From positions 372,001 through 436,000 of the forward strand of contig NZ_CP179727.1 of assembly GCF_047425875.1 (NCBI RefSeq): a DNA stretch of 64,000 bases. Reading direction: 5' to 3'. Shown here in pieces: positions 17,401 to 27,466 of the stretch. The translations under genes and the position numbers were made by a program. How positions within the stretch are numbered: position 1 is the first letter of the stretch; each line of letters starts with the position of its first letter. The DNA comes from Macrococcoides animalis. Lineage in GTDB: Bacteria; Bacillota; Bacilli; Staphylococcales; Staphylococcaceae. The notes beneath the pieces are model-generated. The model worked only from the letters and a program-made list of their open reading frames with translations, was not told the origin of the DNA and searched no databases.

Positions 17401-18963
17401 TTATAGTAAACTGTAAAGTTTAATTTCAGGGAACTTGTCTAAGAACCATCGGGTAGCAAATTCATTTTCAAATAAAAATACTTTATTCCCAAAACGGTCT
17501 TCAACTAATATTGAACGGCTTGAGTTCATATTATCCTTAATTTCTTCTTCGTTTTCTATCCATCGCGCAATTTTACGTCCTACCTGTTCCATTACAACAT
17601 CTACGTTATACTCGTTGTTCATGCGGTGTTCAAATACTTCAAATTGCAATTGCCCAACTGCTCCTAGAATAATTTGATTTGTGTGTAAAGTTCTATACAA
17701 CTGAATTGCACCCTCTTGTACAAGTTGCTCTATTCCTTTATGGAAATGCTTTTGTTTTAATACGTTTTTAGGACTGACTTTCATAAATATTTCAGGTGTA
17801 AACTGTGGTAACTTTTCAAATTTAAATTTTTGATTACCTCCGACCAATGTATCCCCGATTTGAAAGTTACCAGAGTCATATAGTCCGATTATATCTCCGC
17901 TTACCGCATGATTGACAGTCTTTGTGTCATCGGCCATGAATGAAGTCGAACGCGATATTTTCATTTTTTTATCTGTTCTTGTTAATTTCACGTCCATACC
18001 ACGTTCAAACGCGCCACTTACGACACGCATAAATGCAATCCTATCACGATGTAATGGATTCATGTTGGCTTGAATTTTAAATATAAAGCCTGAGAAATCT
18101 TCTGAAAAAGGAGAAACTTCTTCTCCTTCTTCTGTTTTACGACCACTTGGCATCGGTGCATGATCGACATAAGCGTTCAGGAAATTCTGTACACCAAAGT
18201 TAGCTAATGCAGATCCAAAAAATACAGGCGTTAAATCTCCTGATAATAACTTTTCATTATCAAAAGATTCACCAGCACCATCCACTAACATCAACTCTTC
18301 AATTGCTTGTTCAAATGCTGAATCGTGAATGATTGCATGGTCTTCAACAAGTTCAAAGTCTTCATTTAAATGTAAGACATTCTCTTCATCTCGGAAAGGT
18401 TCAATCGTTTTCTCTTTTCGATCAATAATGCCGAAGAATGATTGACCCATACCAATTGGCCAGTTCATTGGATATGTTTCGATTTCTAACGTTTTCTCGA
18501 TTTCCTCTAGTAATTCAAATGGTTCTTTTCCTACACGATCTAATTTATTGATAAATGTGAAAATTGGGATACCACGCATTTTACATACTTTGAATAACTT
18601 TAATGTTTGTGGCTCAATTCCTTTAGCAACATCGATAACCATAACTGCACTATCTACGGCCATTAAAGTACGGTAAGTATCCTCAGAAAAATCTTCGTGC
18701 CCTGGTGTGTCTAGAATGTTAATTTTAAAATTATCATAATCAAACTGCATCACTGAACTTGTTACTGAGATGCCACGTTCTTTTTCAACATCCATCCAAT
18801 CACTCGTCGCAAACTTCCCGGTCTTTTTTCCCTTTACAGTACCCGCTTCACGAATAGCTCCACCGAATAATAATAATTTCTCTGTCAATGTTGTTTTACC
18901 TGCATCTGGGTGAGAGATGATGGCAAACGTCTTTCTAATTTCTACTTCTTGTTTTAATGTCAT
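17401..18963 (-). CDS. prfC: Peptide chain release factor 3
   Basis: A 520-aa translational GTPase that recycles RF1/RF2 after peptide release. G1 is SHPDAGKTTLTEKLL, switch II DTPGHEDFSEDT, G4 NKLDR, and the family-typical segment KGKKTGKFATSDWMDVEKE is present. Length and motifs are standard for RF3. It is the last gene of the murE-yueH-prfC unit, 10 bp after yueH. It starts at ATG 18963 with AAGGAG just upstream. Confidence 0.95.
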   Translation of the reverse strand: MTLKQEVEIRKTFAIISHPDAGKTTLTEKLLLFGGAIREAGTVKGKKTGKFATSDWMDVEKERGISVTSSVMQFDYDNFKINILDTPGHEDFSEDTYRTLMAVDSAVMVIDVAKGIEPQTLKLFKVCKMRGIPIFTFINKLDRVGKEPFELLEEIEKTLEIETYPMNWPIGMGQSFFGIIDRKEKTIEPFRDEENVLHLNEDFELVEDHAIIHDSAFEQAIEELMLVDGAGESFDNEKLLSGDLTPVFFGSALANFGVQNFLNAYVDHAPMPSGRKTEEGEEVSPFSEDFSGFIFKIQANMNPLHRDRIAFMRVVSGAFERGMDVKLTRTDKKMKISRSTSFMADDTKTVNHAVSGDIIGLYDSGNFQIGDTLVGGNQKFKFEKLPQFTPEIFMKVSPKNVLKQKHFHKGIEQLVQEGAIQLYRTLHTNQIILGAVGQLQFEVFEHRMNNEYNVDVVMEQVGRKIARWIENEEEIKDNMNSSRSILVEDRFGNKVFLFENEFATRWFLDKFPEIKLYSLL

Positions 18964-18973
18964 ATTGTACTCC

Positions 18974-19213
18974 TTATAATTCGCTCGTCCATTGTGCGAT
19001 TGATAATGCTAACTGGTTAGCTTCTTTTTCGTCTAAGATATTAAATAAATGATGGTATAAATGTTCGACTAATGCATCACCATAAATATCGTAATCAAAT
19101 TGTATTGAGAAAAAGATATCTGGGACACTCACTAAAATCGTTTCTTCTTTTTTGTTTTCATGAATATATACTTTACATTGTAATGTCTCTCCATTATTTG
19201 TTCTGATTTTCAT
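18974..19213 (-). CDS. YueH-family small protein
   Basis: A 79-aa acidic cytosolic protein, starting MKIRTNNGETLQCKVYIHEN, with the pattern of the Bacillales YueH family of unknown function. It begins one base after the murE stop, with GGGAGAGAT inside the murE tail as ribosome binding site, so translation is probably coupled. An earlier in-frame ATG at 19237 overlaps murE and lacks a site. The murE-yueH-prfC order is conserved in staphylococci as I recall. No function known. Confidence 0.75.
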   Translation of the reverse strand: MKIRTNNGETLQCKVYIHENKKEETILVSVPDIFFSIQFDYDIYGDALVEHLYHHLFNILDEKEANQLALSIAQWTSEL

Positions 19214-19214
19214 T

Positions 19215-20690
19215 TTAATCTCTCCCGTATTTTTCATAGGCCGCTTCTAATCCGATTAAATCATCCCGATGTGGCACTTTTACATAACCAGGCATAATTT
19301 GATAAGGTTCACGTCCTTTTGATGCAAGGACTACCATATCTCCCGGTTCACTTACATCTATAGCATGGCGAATCCCTTCAGCACGATCTAAGAATGATTT
19401 ATAGTTTGTATGTGTCGCACCTGATTCTAATGCATCTGTTAATTTTTTAGGATCATCATTTGCAGGATTATCCGGTGTAAAGATAACATAATCTGCACGA
19501 CATGCAATCGCACCCATCTCTGGTGTCTTTGTTAAATCACGTTCTCCTGCCATTCCGACTAAGAATATCATTTTGCCACGTTTAAAAGGTTGTACTGCAT
19601 CAATCAATTTGTTCATCCCATCGGGTGTATGGGCATAATCGATAATAAGATCAATAGGTAAGTTACGATCTAATACTTCTAATCGACCTTCGACTGGATT
19701 TAAATGTTCTGTTGCTTGTGCCAAATCAACAATTGAATGGCCTTGCGTCCACATTGCACAGAGCGCTGCAAGCATATTATATACATTAAAACGACCAATA
19801 TAAGGGCACTTAATATGAACTTTGCCGTCTGGCGTCACCATATCAAATTGAATACCGTGTATTGTCTCTTCGATATTCACTGCTTTGAAATCTACATCAT
19901 TATCTATCCCGAATGTAATCACTTCACGTGGTGTTGAGATAATAAGTTCTGATAAATAATCATCATCCCCATTAATTATTGCAAATTTCGGTTTTGAATA
20001 ATCATTGCCAAGTTGTGCGAATAATAAAGATTTGTGAAATCCATAACGTTCCATCGTATGATGAAAGTCTAGATGGTCTTGTGTTAAGTTCGTAAAAATT
20101 GCAGCATCAATGTCAACACCATTTGTACGACCAAGTGCTAAACCATGACTACTCATTTCCATAGACATAACTTTCGCACCTTTTGACAGAGCATCTTGAA
20201 TATGATTGTTTAAAGTAATCGTTTCAGGTGTAGAATTTGATCCTTTTGCAACATCCTCATTGAATTGGAAACCATTTGTTCCTAAATATGCTGAATTAAT
20301 ATGTAATGCACGGTTAATATGATGTATCATTGTTGCGACACTTGTCTTACCGTTCGTCCCTGTAACTCCGTAAGTTGTAAGTTTCTGACTTGGAAAGTCC
20401 AAAATGAACTGCGCCATAATATTTGCTGCTTTAATAGTATCTTTAACAACGACTTGACCTACATCATTAGGTACATCATTCAAATGATGATCTACAACTA
20501 CCATCTTGCAACCTTGTGCAATAACGTTCGGGATAAATTGATGACTATCCACAGTATAACCTTGGCTTGCAACAAACACTGAGTTAGTATTTGCTTGTCT
20601 CGAGTCGACAACGATATTATCTATTTTATCAGGAAATTTACCGTAAAGTTTCTTTGCTTTAATCACTTTGAGTAACTGCATTGTATCCAT
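19215..20690 (-). CDS. murE: UDP-MurNAc-tripeptide synthetase, probably L-lysine adding
   Basis: A 491-aa Mur ligase that adds the third stem residue to UDP-MurNAc-Ala-Glu in the cytosol. Visible are the ATP loop GVTGTNGKTSVATM, the central SMEMSSHGLALGR segment and NLTQDHLDFHHTM, and a C-terminal DNPANDDPKK motif. The DNPA-type motif, in place of the DNPR of DAP-adding enzymes, matches the lysine-specific S. aureus MurE, so L-Lys peptidoglycan is predicted. The start has AAAGGAGGG seven bases upstream. It is the first gene of the unit with yueH and prfC and is divergent from an ABC transporter. Confidence 0.93.
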   Translation of the reverse strand: MDTMQLLKVIKAKKLYGKFPDKIDNIVVDSRQANTNSVFVASQGYTVDSHQFIPNVIAQGCKMVVVDHHLNDVPNDVGQVVVKDTIKAANIMAQFILDFPSQKLTTYGVTGTNGKTSVATMIHHINRALHINSAYLGTNGFQFNEDVAKGSNSTPETITLNNHIQDALSKGAKVMSMEMSSHGLALGRTNGVDIDAAIFTNLTQDHLDFHHTMERYGFHKSLLFAQLGNDYSKPKFAIINGDDDYLSELIISTPREVITFGIDNDVDFKAVNIEETIHGIQFDMVTPDGKVHIKCPYIGRFNVYNMLAALCAMWTQGHSIVDLAQATEHLNPVEGRLEVLDRNLPIDLIIDYAHTPDGMNKLIDAVQPFKRGKMIFLVGMAGERDLTKTPEMGAIACRADYVIFTPDNPANDDPKKLTDALESGATHTNYKSFLDRAEGIRHAIDVSEPGDMVVLASKGREPYQIMPGYVKVPHRDDLIGLEAAYEKYGRD

Positions 20691-20841
20691 AAAGTGCCCT
20701 CCTTTAATTCAATTCTTAATTATACACCTTTTTAAAACATTCGCCTATACAAGTTATTCATGTTCATTCAAAATAAATAAGCGTATAATAAGATACAATT
20801 AATAATATTAATGAATTAAACAGAGGCACATGGAGGTTTCT

Positions 20842-21558
20842 ATGTCTAAAATTGTAGTAAGTCAAATTTCGAAATCATTTAATCAACATAAAATATTAAA
20901 CGATATTAGTTTTTCTGTTGAAAAAGGAGAAATTATTGGAATTATCGGAGCATCTGGTTCCGGAAAAACAACTTTAATACAATGTATGCTCGGGATTCTT
21001 AAATCAGATCAAGGTACAGTGACAATCAATGATTATTTCATGCCTAACTTAGAAGCCCTTCAAAACATTGGATATATGGCTCAATCAGATGCACTTTATG
21101 AAGATATGACTGGTTTGGAACATTTAAAGTTTTTCGGCCATATTTATCAAATCAAAAAAACATCTTTAACTGAAGCTATAACACATGTTGCTAATATTAC
21201 AGAGCTTACACCTCACTTAAAAAAACGTGTCGCAAACTATTCCGGTGGTATGAAACGTCGTCTTTCACTTGCAATCAGTTTATTACATAATCCAGAACTC
21301 ATCATATTGGATGAACCTACAGTTGGAATTGATCCGATATTAAAACGAAAAATATGGCAATCATTTTATGACTTAAATCGTAATGGAACAACAATTATTA
21401 TCACAACCCACATTATGGATGAAGCCGAAGCGTGTGATAAATTGTTGTTACTTAATAATAATGAAATGATTGGATTCGGTGCACCAGATCGATTAAAGTC
21501 GTATTACCAAGTTGACAGTGTAGAAGATATATTTATTAAAGTAGGTGAAATGAATTGA
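20842..21558 (+). CDS. ABC exporter ATP-binding protein
   Basis: A 238-aa ABC ATPase with Walker A GASGSGKTTL, Q-loop MAQSDALYE, signature NYSGGMKRRLSL, Walker B LIILDEPTVGID and the H-loop His in TTHIMDEAEACDK. It belongs to the drug/lipid exporter (ABC-2, CcmA-like) class. It pairs with the permease that overlaps its 3' end by four bases. ATG 20842 follows ATGGAGGT; the ATG at 20830 is the ribosome binding site itself. Substrate unknown; multidrug or envelope-component export is likely for the class. Confidence 0.88.
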   Translation: MSKIVVSQISKSFNQHKILNDISFSVEKGEIIGIIGASGSGKTTLIQCMLGILKSDQGTVTINDYFMPNLEALQNIGYMAQSDALYEDMTGLEHLKFFGHIYQIKKTSLTEAITHVANITELTPHLKKRVANYSGGMKRRLSLAISLLHNPELIILDEPTVGIDPILKRKIWQSFYDLNRNGTTIIITTHIMDEAEACDKLLLLNNNEMIGFGAPDRLKSYYQVDSVEDIFIKVGEMN

Positions 21559-22742
21559 ATATATTCACTGTAGCACGACGCATTATTTTACAAATTATAC
21601 GTGATAAACGCACTATGATGTTACTTTTTATTGCTCCTATCCTTATTCTTACCCTTCTACATTACATTTTTCAAACTGTTGATGACGGTAAAGTACAGGT
21701 CGGAATATATCATATTCCTAATACCTTAATTAAACAATTTGAAGAGAATAACATTACGATGAGCAAAATCAGCTCAAAAGTAGATATTAAACAAACGATT
21801 GAGGATAAAAATTTAGATGCATTACTCATATCAAATAATGAAAAAATAGAAGTCTATTATGAAAATTTAGATCCGAGTAAAACCATGAAAATAAAGACAG
21901 CTATTCAAAGTTACAAAATCAAAACTAAATTTTCAAAATCACAAGTAGTTATTGAGGAAATGCAAAAAAAGTTTAATGAAATGAATGGACAACTCGAGAA
22001 AATGAAAAAACAACTTGAAAAACTAGGACCTCTTCTAGAGCGTGTTGGTATTGATATGCCTGAAACTAAACATAAAACAGGTAATCATTCTAAAAGTGAT
22101 GTATCACCTTTTAAAACGCACTATATCTATGGTGATAAAGATAGTGATTACTTTGACATGATTAATCCAGTACTCATTGCTTTCTTTGTTTTCTTCTTTA
22201 CATTTTTAATCTCAGGTATCACTTTACTTAAAGAACGTACGACAGGTACACTGTATAAGTTATTATCTACACCAATAAAGCGCTTTGAAATTGTTTTTGG
22301 TTACATGTTAGGTTTCTCACTGTTTGCAAGTATTCAAACTGTTATGCTAGTACTGTATGCGGTATATATATTAAAAATACATGTTGAAGGTAGTTTACTT
22401 TTGTTTATAATAAGTAATATTGTATTAGCATTTGTCGCACTTGGTTTAGGCTTATTCATTTCAACTTTCGCCAAATCAGAATTCCAAATGATACAATTTA
22501 TTCCACTAATTATTGTACCTCAAATCTTATTTAGTGGTATCATACCATTAGAGAATATGCATAAACCGTTGCAATGGCTGAGTTTTTTAATGCCGCTTAG
22601 ATATGGTGCTGAAAATTTATCTCGTATTATGATAAAAGGTCAGTCAATAGAAATATTACCTAATATCATAATATTGATAGCAATATTCTTACTATTACTG
22701 GTTGCGAATACTATATTACTGAAACGATATCGCGACATTTAA
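21555..22742 (+). CDS. ABC-2 type exporter permease
   Basis: A 395-aa permease. One N-terminal helix is followed by a large extracellular domain (about residues 45-205, with a coiled-coil stretch near 135-165), then five helices including the conserved segment LLKERTTGTLYKLLSTPIKR. It starts with TTG, overlapping the stop of the ATPase gene (four bases), with AGGTGA six bases upstream; coupling of translation is expected. The partner ATPase and topology fit YhaP/YhgE-like drug or lipid exporters. The substrate cannot be told. Confidence 0.85.
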   Translation: MNIFTVARRIILQIIRDKRTMMLLFIAPILILTLLHYIFQTVDDGKVQVGIYHIPNTLIKQFEENNITMSKISSKVDIKQTIEDKNLDALLISNNEKIEVYYENLDPSKTMKIKTAIQSYKIKTKFSKSQVVIEEMQKKFNEMNGQLEKMKKQLEKLGPLLERVGIDMPETKHKTGNHSKSDVSPFKTHYIYGDKDSDYFDMINPVLIAFFVFFFTFLISGITLLKERTTGTLYKLLSTPIKRFEIVFGYMLGFSLFASIQTVMLVLYAVYILKIHVEGSLLLFIISNIVLAFVALGLGLFISTFAKSEFQMIQFIPLIIVPQILFSGIIPLENMHKPLQWLSFLMPLRYGAENLSRIMIKGQSIEILPNIIILIAIFLLLLVANTILLKRYRDI

Positions 22743-22872
22743 GTAAAGTTTCAATGTTTTGTAAAGTTTTCACAAAGGTATTGTAATTTTTTTGTAATTA
22801 TTATGATATCCTTACACAAAGATGTGATAATAATATAGAATTACAATAAATCAAATGAATCGGAGTGTACTT

Positions 22873-24042
22873 ATGCTGATTAAAAATAAAAAAATATTGA
22901 TTTTGACGGGATCTTTCGGCAATGGTCATATTTCAGTAACAAACGCACTAGTTAATCAATTTAATAAAATGCACTTACCGAACGTGACTGTAATTGAGCA
23001 TGATTTATTTCAAGAAGCACACCCCATAATCAATAGTATCGCTAAAAAATATTATATAAATAGTTATAAATATTTCAGAAAGTCATATAAATACTTCTAT
23101 TATGCAAGACAAGATAAAACAGATGCATGTTTTTATAAATATTATGGATTGAATAAACTCGTTAATTTAATTATTAAGGAAAAGCCAGATTTGATATTAC
23201 TAACATTCCCTACTCCAGTCGTATCTATATTAAAAAGAGATTTTAATATTCATACACCTGTTTGTACAGTAATCACAGATTATAGAATGCATAAAAACTG
23301 GCTCACACCAGATTCAGAAATGTACTACGTTGCAACAGATAGCCTCAAAAACGAATTAATAACATATGGTGTGCCAGAAGAGAATATTAATATCACAGGC
23401 ATACCGATTCATGAAAAATTTTCTGAACCTATTGACCGCAATACATGGTTAATTGAACATGGTTTAAATCCAAATAAAAAAACATTACTTATGGTTGCTG
23501 GGGCTTTTGGTGTCATGGAAGGTTTTAATGAAATGTTATCTTCTCTTGTTACAAAAAGTGATCATCAGTTTGTTGTCGTATGCGGTAAAAACCAATCACT
23601 CGTTACTAACTTACAAAACCAATTTAAAAGTAACAATGTTTTAGTGATGGGCTACACGCAAAACATGGCACAATGGATGTCAAGTTGTGACTTAATGTTA
23701 ACTAAACCTGGTGGTATTACAATTACTGAAAGTCTGTGCAAACATATTCCTTTAGTATTTTTCAATCCTACGCCAGGACAGGAAGGTGAAAATGCTGTGT
23801 ATTTCAGCAATAAAGGGTATTCACGTATCACCCATTCTTATGCTGAAACAATTCATGTCTCACTTGATTTATTAAATCACGAAAAAGAATTAAACCGCTT
23901 AACTCAAAATATGAAAAATGATTACATTCCAAATTCTTCACAAAACATTTGTAACTCAATTATCGAAATATTAAACGAATCAATAACCCATAATCAAATT
24001 CAATCGAAAGCGAGATTATATGCGCGACTTATCGCGAAATAA
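22873..24042 (+). CDS. ugtP: Processive diacylglycerol beta-glucosyltransferase
   Basis: A 389-aa peripheral membrane enzyme (also called YpfP) that transfers glucose from UDP-glucose to diacylglycerol to give mono- and diglucosyl-DAG, the anchor of lipoteichoic acid. The N-terminal MGDG-synthase-type domain has GSFGNGHISVTNAL; the C-terminal GT28 domain has the nucleotide-sugar motif KPGGITITESL and NPTPGQEGENA. Length matches S. aureus YpfP (391 aa). ATG 22873 follows CGGAGTG; the ATG at 22855 is before that site. ltaA overlaps its 3' end, and galU, which makes UDP-glucose, lies directly after ltaA on the other strand. Confidence 0.92.
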   Translation: MLIKNKKILILTGSFGNGHISVTNALVNQFNKMHLPNVTVIEHDLFQEAHPIINSIAKKYYINSYKYFRKSYKYFYYARQDKTDACFYKYYGLNKLVNLIIKEKPDLILLTFPTPVVSILKRDFNIHTPVCTVITDYRMHKNWLTPDSEMYYVATDSLKNELITYGVPEENINITGIPIHEKFSEPIDRNTWLIEHGLNPNKKTLLMVAGAFGVMEGFNEMLSSLVTKSDHQFVVVCGKNQSLVTNLQNQFKSNNVLVMGYTQNMAQWMSSCDLMLTKPGGITITESLCKHIPLVFFNPTPGQEGENAVYFSNKGYSRITHSYAETIHVSLDLLNHEKELNRLTQNMKNDYIPNSSQNICNSIIEILNESITHNQIQSKARLYARLIAK

Positions 24043-25219
24043 GTTTACTGGCAAAGATTTTTGGTTAATGATTTCGATCTTGTTTTTAATGGAATTCGCT
24101 CGTGGAATGTATATTTTGAGTTATTTACCCGTGCTACCCACTACAGCATCCAAGGTTACTGTAGGTGTAGTTTCATTTGCAATCACATTACACTTTATTA
24201 GTGATGCTTTAACCAATTTCGGGATTGGATTTATGTTGAAACGATTTGGTACGAAGAAAGTATTAAATTTAGGTTTTTTGCTAGCTGTTGTTGGATTATC
24301 GATTGTGGTGTTCTTCCAAAATCCTTTATCACTTATTATAGCCGCAATATTAACGGGAATTGCTGTGAGTCCGATTTGGGTCATTATGCTGAGTTCTATT
24401 GATGATGGCAAGCGTTCTAAGCAAATGGGCTACGTCTATTTTGCTTGGCTCGTAGGGATGATGGCTGGAATGATTGCAATGAACTTAATCTTTAAAATTC
24501 ATCCAACACGGTTCACATTCATAATGCCAGTATTTGTACTCATTGCTTGGTTACTGTACATGTTTGTTCATGTTGAAGTATCATTTATTGAGAAGAAATC
24601 ATTAAAGACACAAATGCTGCACATCAAACACGTGATGATGCGTCATCTCGTGTTATTCCCTGGCATATTAATGCAAGGATTAGCTATTGGAATGCTCGTT
24701 CCCATCTTGCCAACATATGCAATTGATAATTTAAATGTTACAACATTAGAATATACGTATATTTTAATTGCTGGTGGCGTAGGTTGTACAATTTCAATGT
24801 TATTTATTTCAAAATTCATGGATGAAGTTTCGAAAATATATTCATATATCGTGATATTATCAGGATTCTTAGTATATGGTGTCTCTATATTTTTCATGAC
24901 TCAAATTACGAATTACTATTTAGTTCTCGGTGCTGCATTATTTATAGGTATCTTTTATGGTTTATTACTCCCTGGATGGAACGCATTTATGGCAAGTCAA
25001 GTAGAACCTAAACTTAAAGAGGAGTCTTGGGGCGTATTTAATTCACTTCAAGGCATCGGTACGATGCTTGGACCATTAATTGGTGGTGTCATCACTGAAC
25101 TTTTCCATAATACAAATTTTACACTCTTTTTATCTGCAAGCTTATTTATCTTTTTAACATTATTCTATGGATTCTACTTTTTACGTGTTCATAACCAAAA
25201 CAAGAGAGCCAGTCTTTAG
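24020..25219 (+). CDS. ltaA: Glycolipid flippase LtaA
   Basis: A 399-aa major-facilitator protein with twelve helices, which moves diglucosyl-DAG to the outer leaflet for lipoteichoic acid assembly. Recognition rests on its length (S. aureus LtaA 396 aa), the overlap of 23 bases with ugtP, and MFS motifs such as RFGTKKVLNLG after TM2 and WVIMLSSIDDGKRSKQMGY. Its stop lies in the bidirectional terminator shared with galU. Confidence 0.9.
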   Translation: MRDLSRNKFTGKDFWLMISILFLMEFARGMYILSYLPVLPTTASKVTVGVVSFAITLHFISDALTNFGIGFMLKRFGTKKVLNLGFLLAVVGLSIVVFFQNPLSLIIAAILTGIAVSPIWVIMLSSIDDGKRSKQMGYVYFAWLVGMMAGMIAMNLIFKIHPTRFTFIMPVFVLIAWLLYMFVHVEVSFIEKKSLKTQMLHIKHVMMRHLVLFPGILMQGLAIGMLVPILPTYAIDNLNVTTLEYTYILIAGGVGCTISMLFISKFMDEVSKIYSYIVILSGFLVYGVSIFFMTQITNYYLVLGAALFIGIFYGLLLPGWNAFMASQVEPKLKEESWGVFNSLQGIGTMLGPLIGGVITELFHNTNFTLFLSASLFIFLTLFYGFYFLRVHNQNKRASL

Positions 25220-25236
25220 GACCGGGCTCTCTTGTT
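25199..25236. terminator. Bidirectional terminator between ltaA and galU
   Basis: A perfect 12-bp stem AACAAGAGAGCC with a 14-nt loop, tailed by T on both strands. The ltaA stop codon is in the loop. Confidence 0.8.
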
Positions 25237-25240
25237 TTTA

Positions 25241-26113
25241 TTATTTATACTTTTCTACTAAGTCTTCTAAGAATGGAATCAATTGATCTTTCATATCTGA
25301 TCGCATTGCATATTCCATCGTTGTTTTTACGAAACCGATTTTATCTCCAACGTCATATCGGTCACCTTCAAAGTCATATGCGTATACTTCGTCATCTTCA
25401 TTAACGCGTGCAATCGCGTCCGTTAATTGGATTTCGCCACCTGCACCAATATTTTGCTCTTCTAGATAAGTAAAGATGTCTGGTGTTAAGACATAGCGTC
25501 CCATTATTGCTAAACGCGATTCCGTTGTTCCTAATTTCGGCTTTTCAATTAACGTTTCGATTTCATATAAACGATCATTTTGAGATTTCGATTCAATCAT
25601 TCCGTATCGTTCAGTATCTTCATATGTTACCGTCTTCGCACCAATAACCGATTTCTGTTTCTCATCATATACGTCCATCAATTGTTTAATTGCTGGTACT
25701 TCACCATCAACAATATCATCCCCTAATAATACTGCAAAAGGCTCATCACCAATGAATTGTTTTGCAGTCCATATTGCATGACCTAAACCTTGCGGGGACT
25801 TTTGTCTTACGTAGAAGATATTAGCTAAGTTTGTTGAATGCTGTACTTTTTCTAGTAATTCAAACTTACCCTTAGCCTCTAAATTATGTTCTAATTCCAT
25901 TTGAGCATCAAAATGATCTTCAATTGCACGCTTATGTTTCCCAGTAACGATTATTATATCTTCTATACCTGCTGCAACCGCTTCTTCAACAATATATTGA
26001 ATTGTTGGTTTATCAAGAATTGGTAAGATTTCTTTCGGCATAGCTTTTGTTGCTGGTAAAAATCTAGATCCAATTCCTGCAGCTGGAATGACAGCTTTCT
26101 TAACCTTCGACAT
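25241..26113 (-). CDS. galU: UTP-glucose-1-phosphate uridylyltransferase
   Basis: A 290-aa nucleotidyltransferase (GalU/GtaB) forming UDP-glucose from UTP and glucose-1-phosphate. The N-terminal signature PAAGIGSRFLPATKAMPKE, the segment FAVLLGDDIVDGE with the metal-binding Asp, LIEKP, and the C-terminal YDVGDKIGFVKTT are present. UDP-glucose feeds UgtP. ATG 26113 follows GGTGG; the GTG at 26125 lies in that site. It faces ugtP-ltaA, with a shared terminator, which places supply and use of UDP-glucose side by side. In S. aureus gtaB is elsewhere in the genome, as I recall. Confidence 0.93.
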   Translation of the reverse strand: MSKVKKAVIPAAGIGSRFLPATKAMPKEILPILDKPTIQYIVEEAVAAGIEDIIIVTGKHKRAIEDHFDAQMELEHNLEAKGKFELLEKVQHSTNLANIFYVRQKSPQGLGHAIWTAKQFIGDEPFAVLLGDDIVDGEVPAIKQLMDVYDEKQKSVIGAKTVTYEDTERYGMIESKSQNDRLYEIETLIEKPKLGTTESRLAIMGRYVLTPDIFTYLEEQNIGAGGEIQLTDAIARVNEDDEVYAYDFEGDRYDVGDKIGFVKTTMEYAMRSDMKDQLIPFLEDLVEKYK

Positions 26114-26214
26114 TTGGATAACCACCTTTTACTCAAATTAATATTTAAATTATGTAAATTCATACTATTTAAGTTTATCACACTTCATATACAAATTAGT
26201 ATTAAGAACATGTA

Positions 26215-26252
26215 AAAAAAGGATAATCTAAAAAAATAGATATCCTTCAAAA
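26215..26252 (-). terminator. Terminator after the AI-2E family gene
   Basis: On the minus strand AAGGATATCTA, a T-rich loop and TAGATTATCCTT form an imperfect stem followed by T. Confidence 0.6.
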
Positions 26253-26262
26253 AATTAATATT

Positions 26263-27360
26263 TTATTTTGAATGTTCATTTACTGTCTTTACTGCTTCAT
26301 GTGTAATATCCTGACGATGCAAATAAACATTGCGAATGATAGTCTTTATGACAGCATATACTGGCACTGCAACCAATATTGCCATAAAACCACCTAAATT
26401 ACCTGCTGCTAAAATCACAGTGATAATTGTTAACGGATGCATATTTAATGATTTTCCCATAATATTTGGCGTAATAATATTACCTTCTAATTGTTGTGCT
26501 ATAAACATAATAATGACTACATATAAAGCCATAATAGGTTTTTGTATTAATGCTATGATTAATGCTGGAACCACTGCTAAATAAGGTCCTAAAAAGGGTA
26601 TTAAATTAGTTAACATTCCCCACATTGCTAATATCAAAGGATACTCAAGTCCAATGATTAAATAACCAATCAATAATAAAATACCTAAAATAATACTTAC
26701 CGTTACTTGACCTTGTATATAAGACTTTAAAGTTTTGTCTATATCTTTAAATAAATTGACTACAAATAATTTGCGACGTCCAGAAAATGGTGAGGATATA
26801 AAAGGTATAAAACGATCATGATCTTTTAACATGTAAATTAAGAAAAAAGGAACTAAAATGATTAAAAATAAAGTAGATATAAATTGAGTAATAAAAGAAA
26901 ATGCATTTGATACAATTTTTCCTGTATACTCATTTATCTTTTTTGTTGCGTTAGTGATACCATCTTTCACGTTATCAGGTAACTTCTCGCGTTGATCTAA
27001 AGCTAAATTGACATATGATTGAAATTCTTTTTGTATCGTTGGAAAATTATCTACAAAGTTATTCCCCTGTTTCATAATAATCGGACCTATAAATGATAAG
27101 AACAGCCCAGTTAGTATGACAAGCGTAAGCATAATTGTAGTCAAGCTTTGCCAACGTTGCAAATTAAAACGTTGCTCCAATTTGTCTTGTAAAGGCACGG
27201 TAACATAATACAAAAAACCGCCCAATAGTAATGGTATGATAATCGATTTAACGATAACAATGACAGGATAGAAAATATGATTAATTTCTAAAAAATACTT
27301 AATAATTAAAAACGTTAATAATAATCCAATGCCGAAGCGAAACCACACTTTTTTAGTCAT
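26263..27360 (-). CDS. AI-2E/PerM family membrane transporter
   Basis: A 365-aa protein of the AI-2E transporter (PerM, UPF0118) family. N-terminal helices come as a pair (about 7-24 and 33-55), then a soluble region rich in Gln/Glu (about 90-145), then five or six helices ending with PNIMGKSLNMHPLTIITVILA, a strongly conserved family segment. Members export the quorum signal AI-2 or act as Na+/H+ antiporters; the substrate here is unknown. It is transcribed away from the esterase gene and is followed by its own terminator before galU. The ribosome binding site is AGGAGG. Confidence 0.82.
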   Translation of the reverse strand: MTKKVWFRFGIGLLLTFLIIKYFLEINHIFYPVIVIVKSIIIPLLLGGFLYYVTVPLQDKLEQRFNLQRWQSLTTIMLTLVILTGLFLSFIGPIIMKQGNNFVDNFPTIQKEFQSYVNLALDQREKLPDNVKDGITNATKKINEYTGKIVSNAFSFITQFISTLFLIILVPFFLIYMLKDHDRFIPFISSPFSGRRKLFVVNLFKDIDKTLKSYIQGQVTVSIILGILLLIGYLIIGLEYPLILAMWGMLTNLIPFLGPYLAVVPALIIALIQKPIMALYVVIIMFIAQQLEGNIITPNIMGKSLNMHPLTIITVILAAGNLGGFMAILVAVPVYAVIKTIIRNVYLHRQDITHEAVKTVNEHSK

Positions 27361-27466
27361 ATTGTCCTCCTAATTTTAATATAGAATTATTATACCCAAA
27401 AATTAATGATATTATTATCTTAAAGATAAATTAAATCAATAAAATATTTACATAGAGGTGATTATT

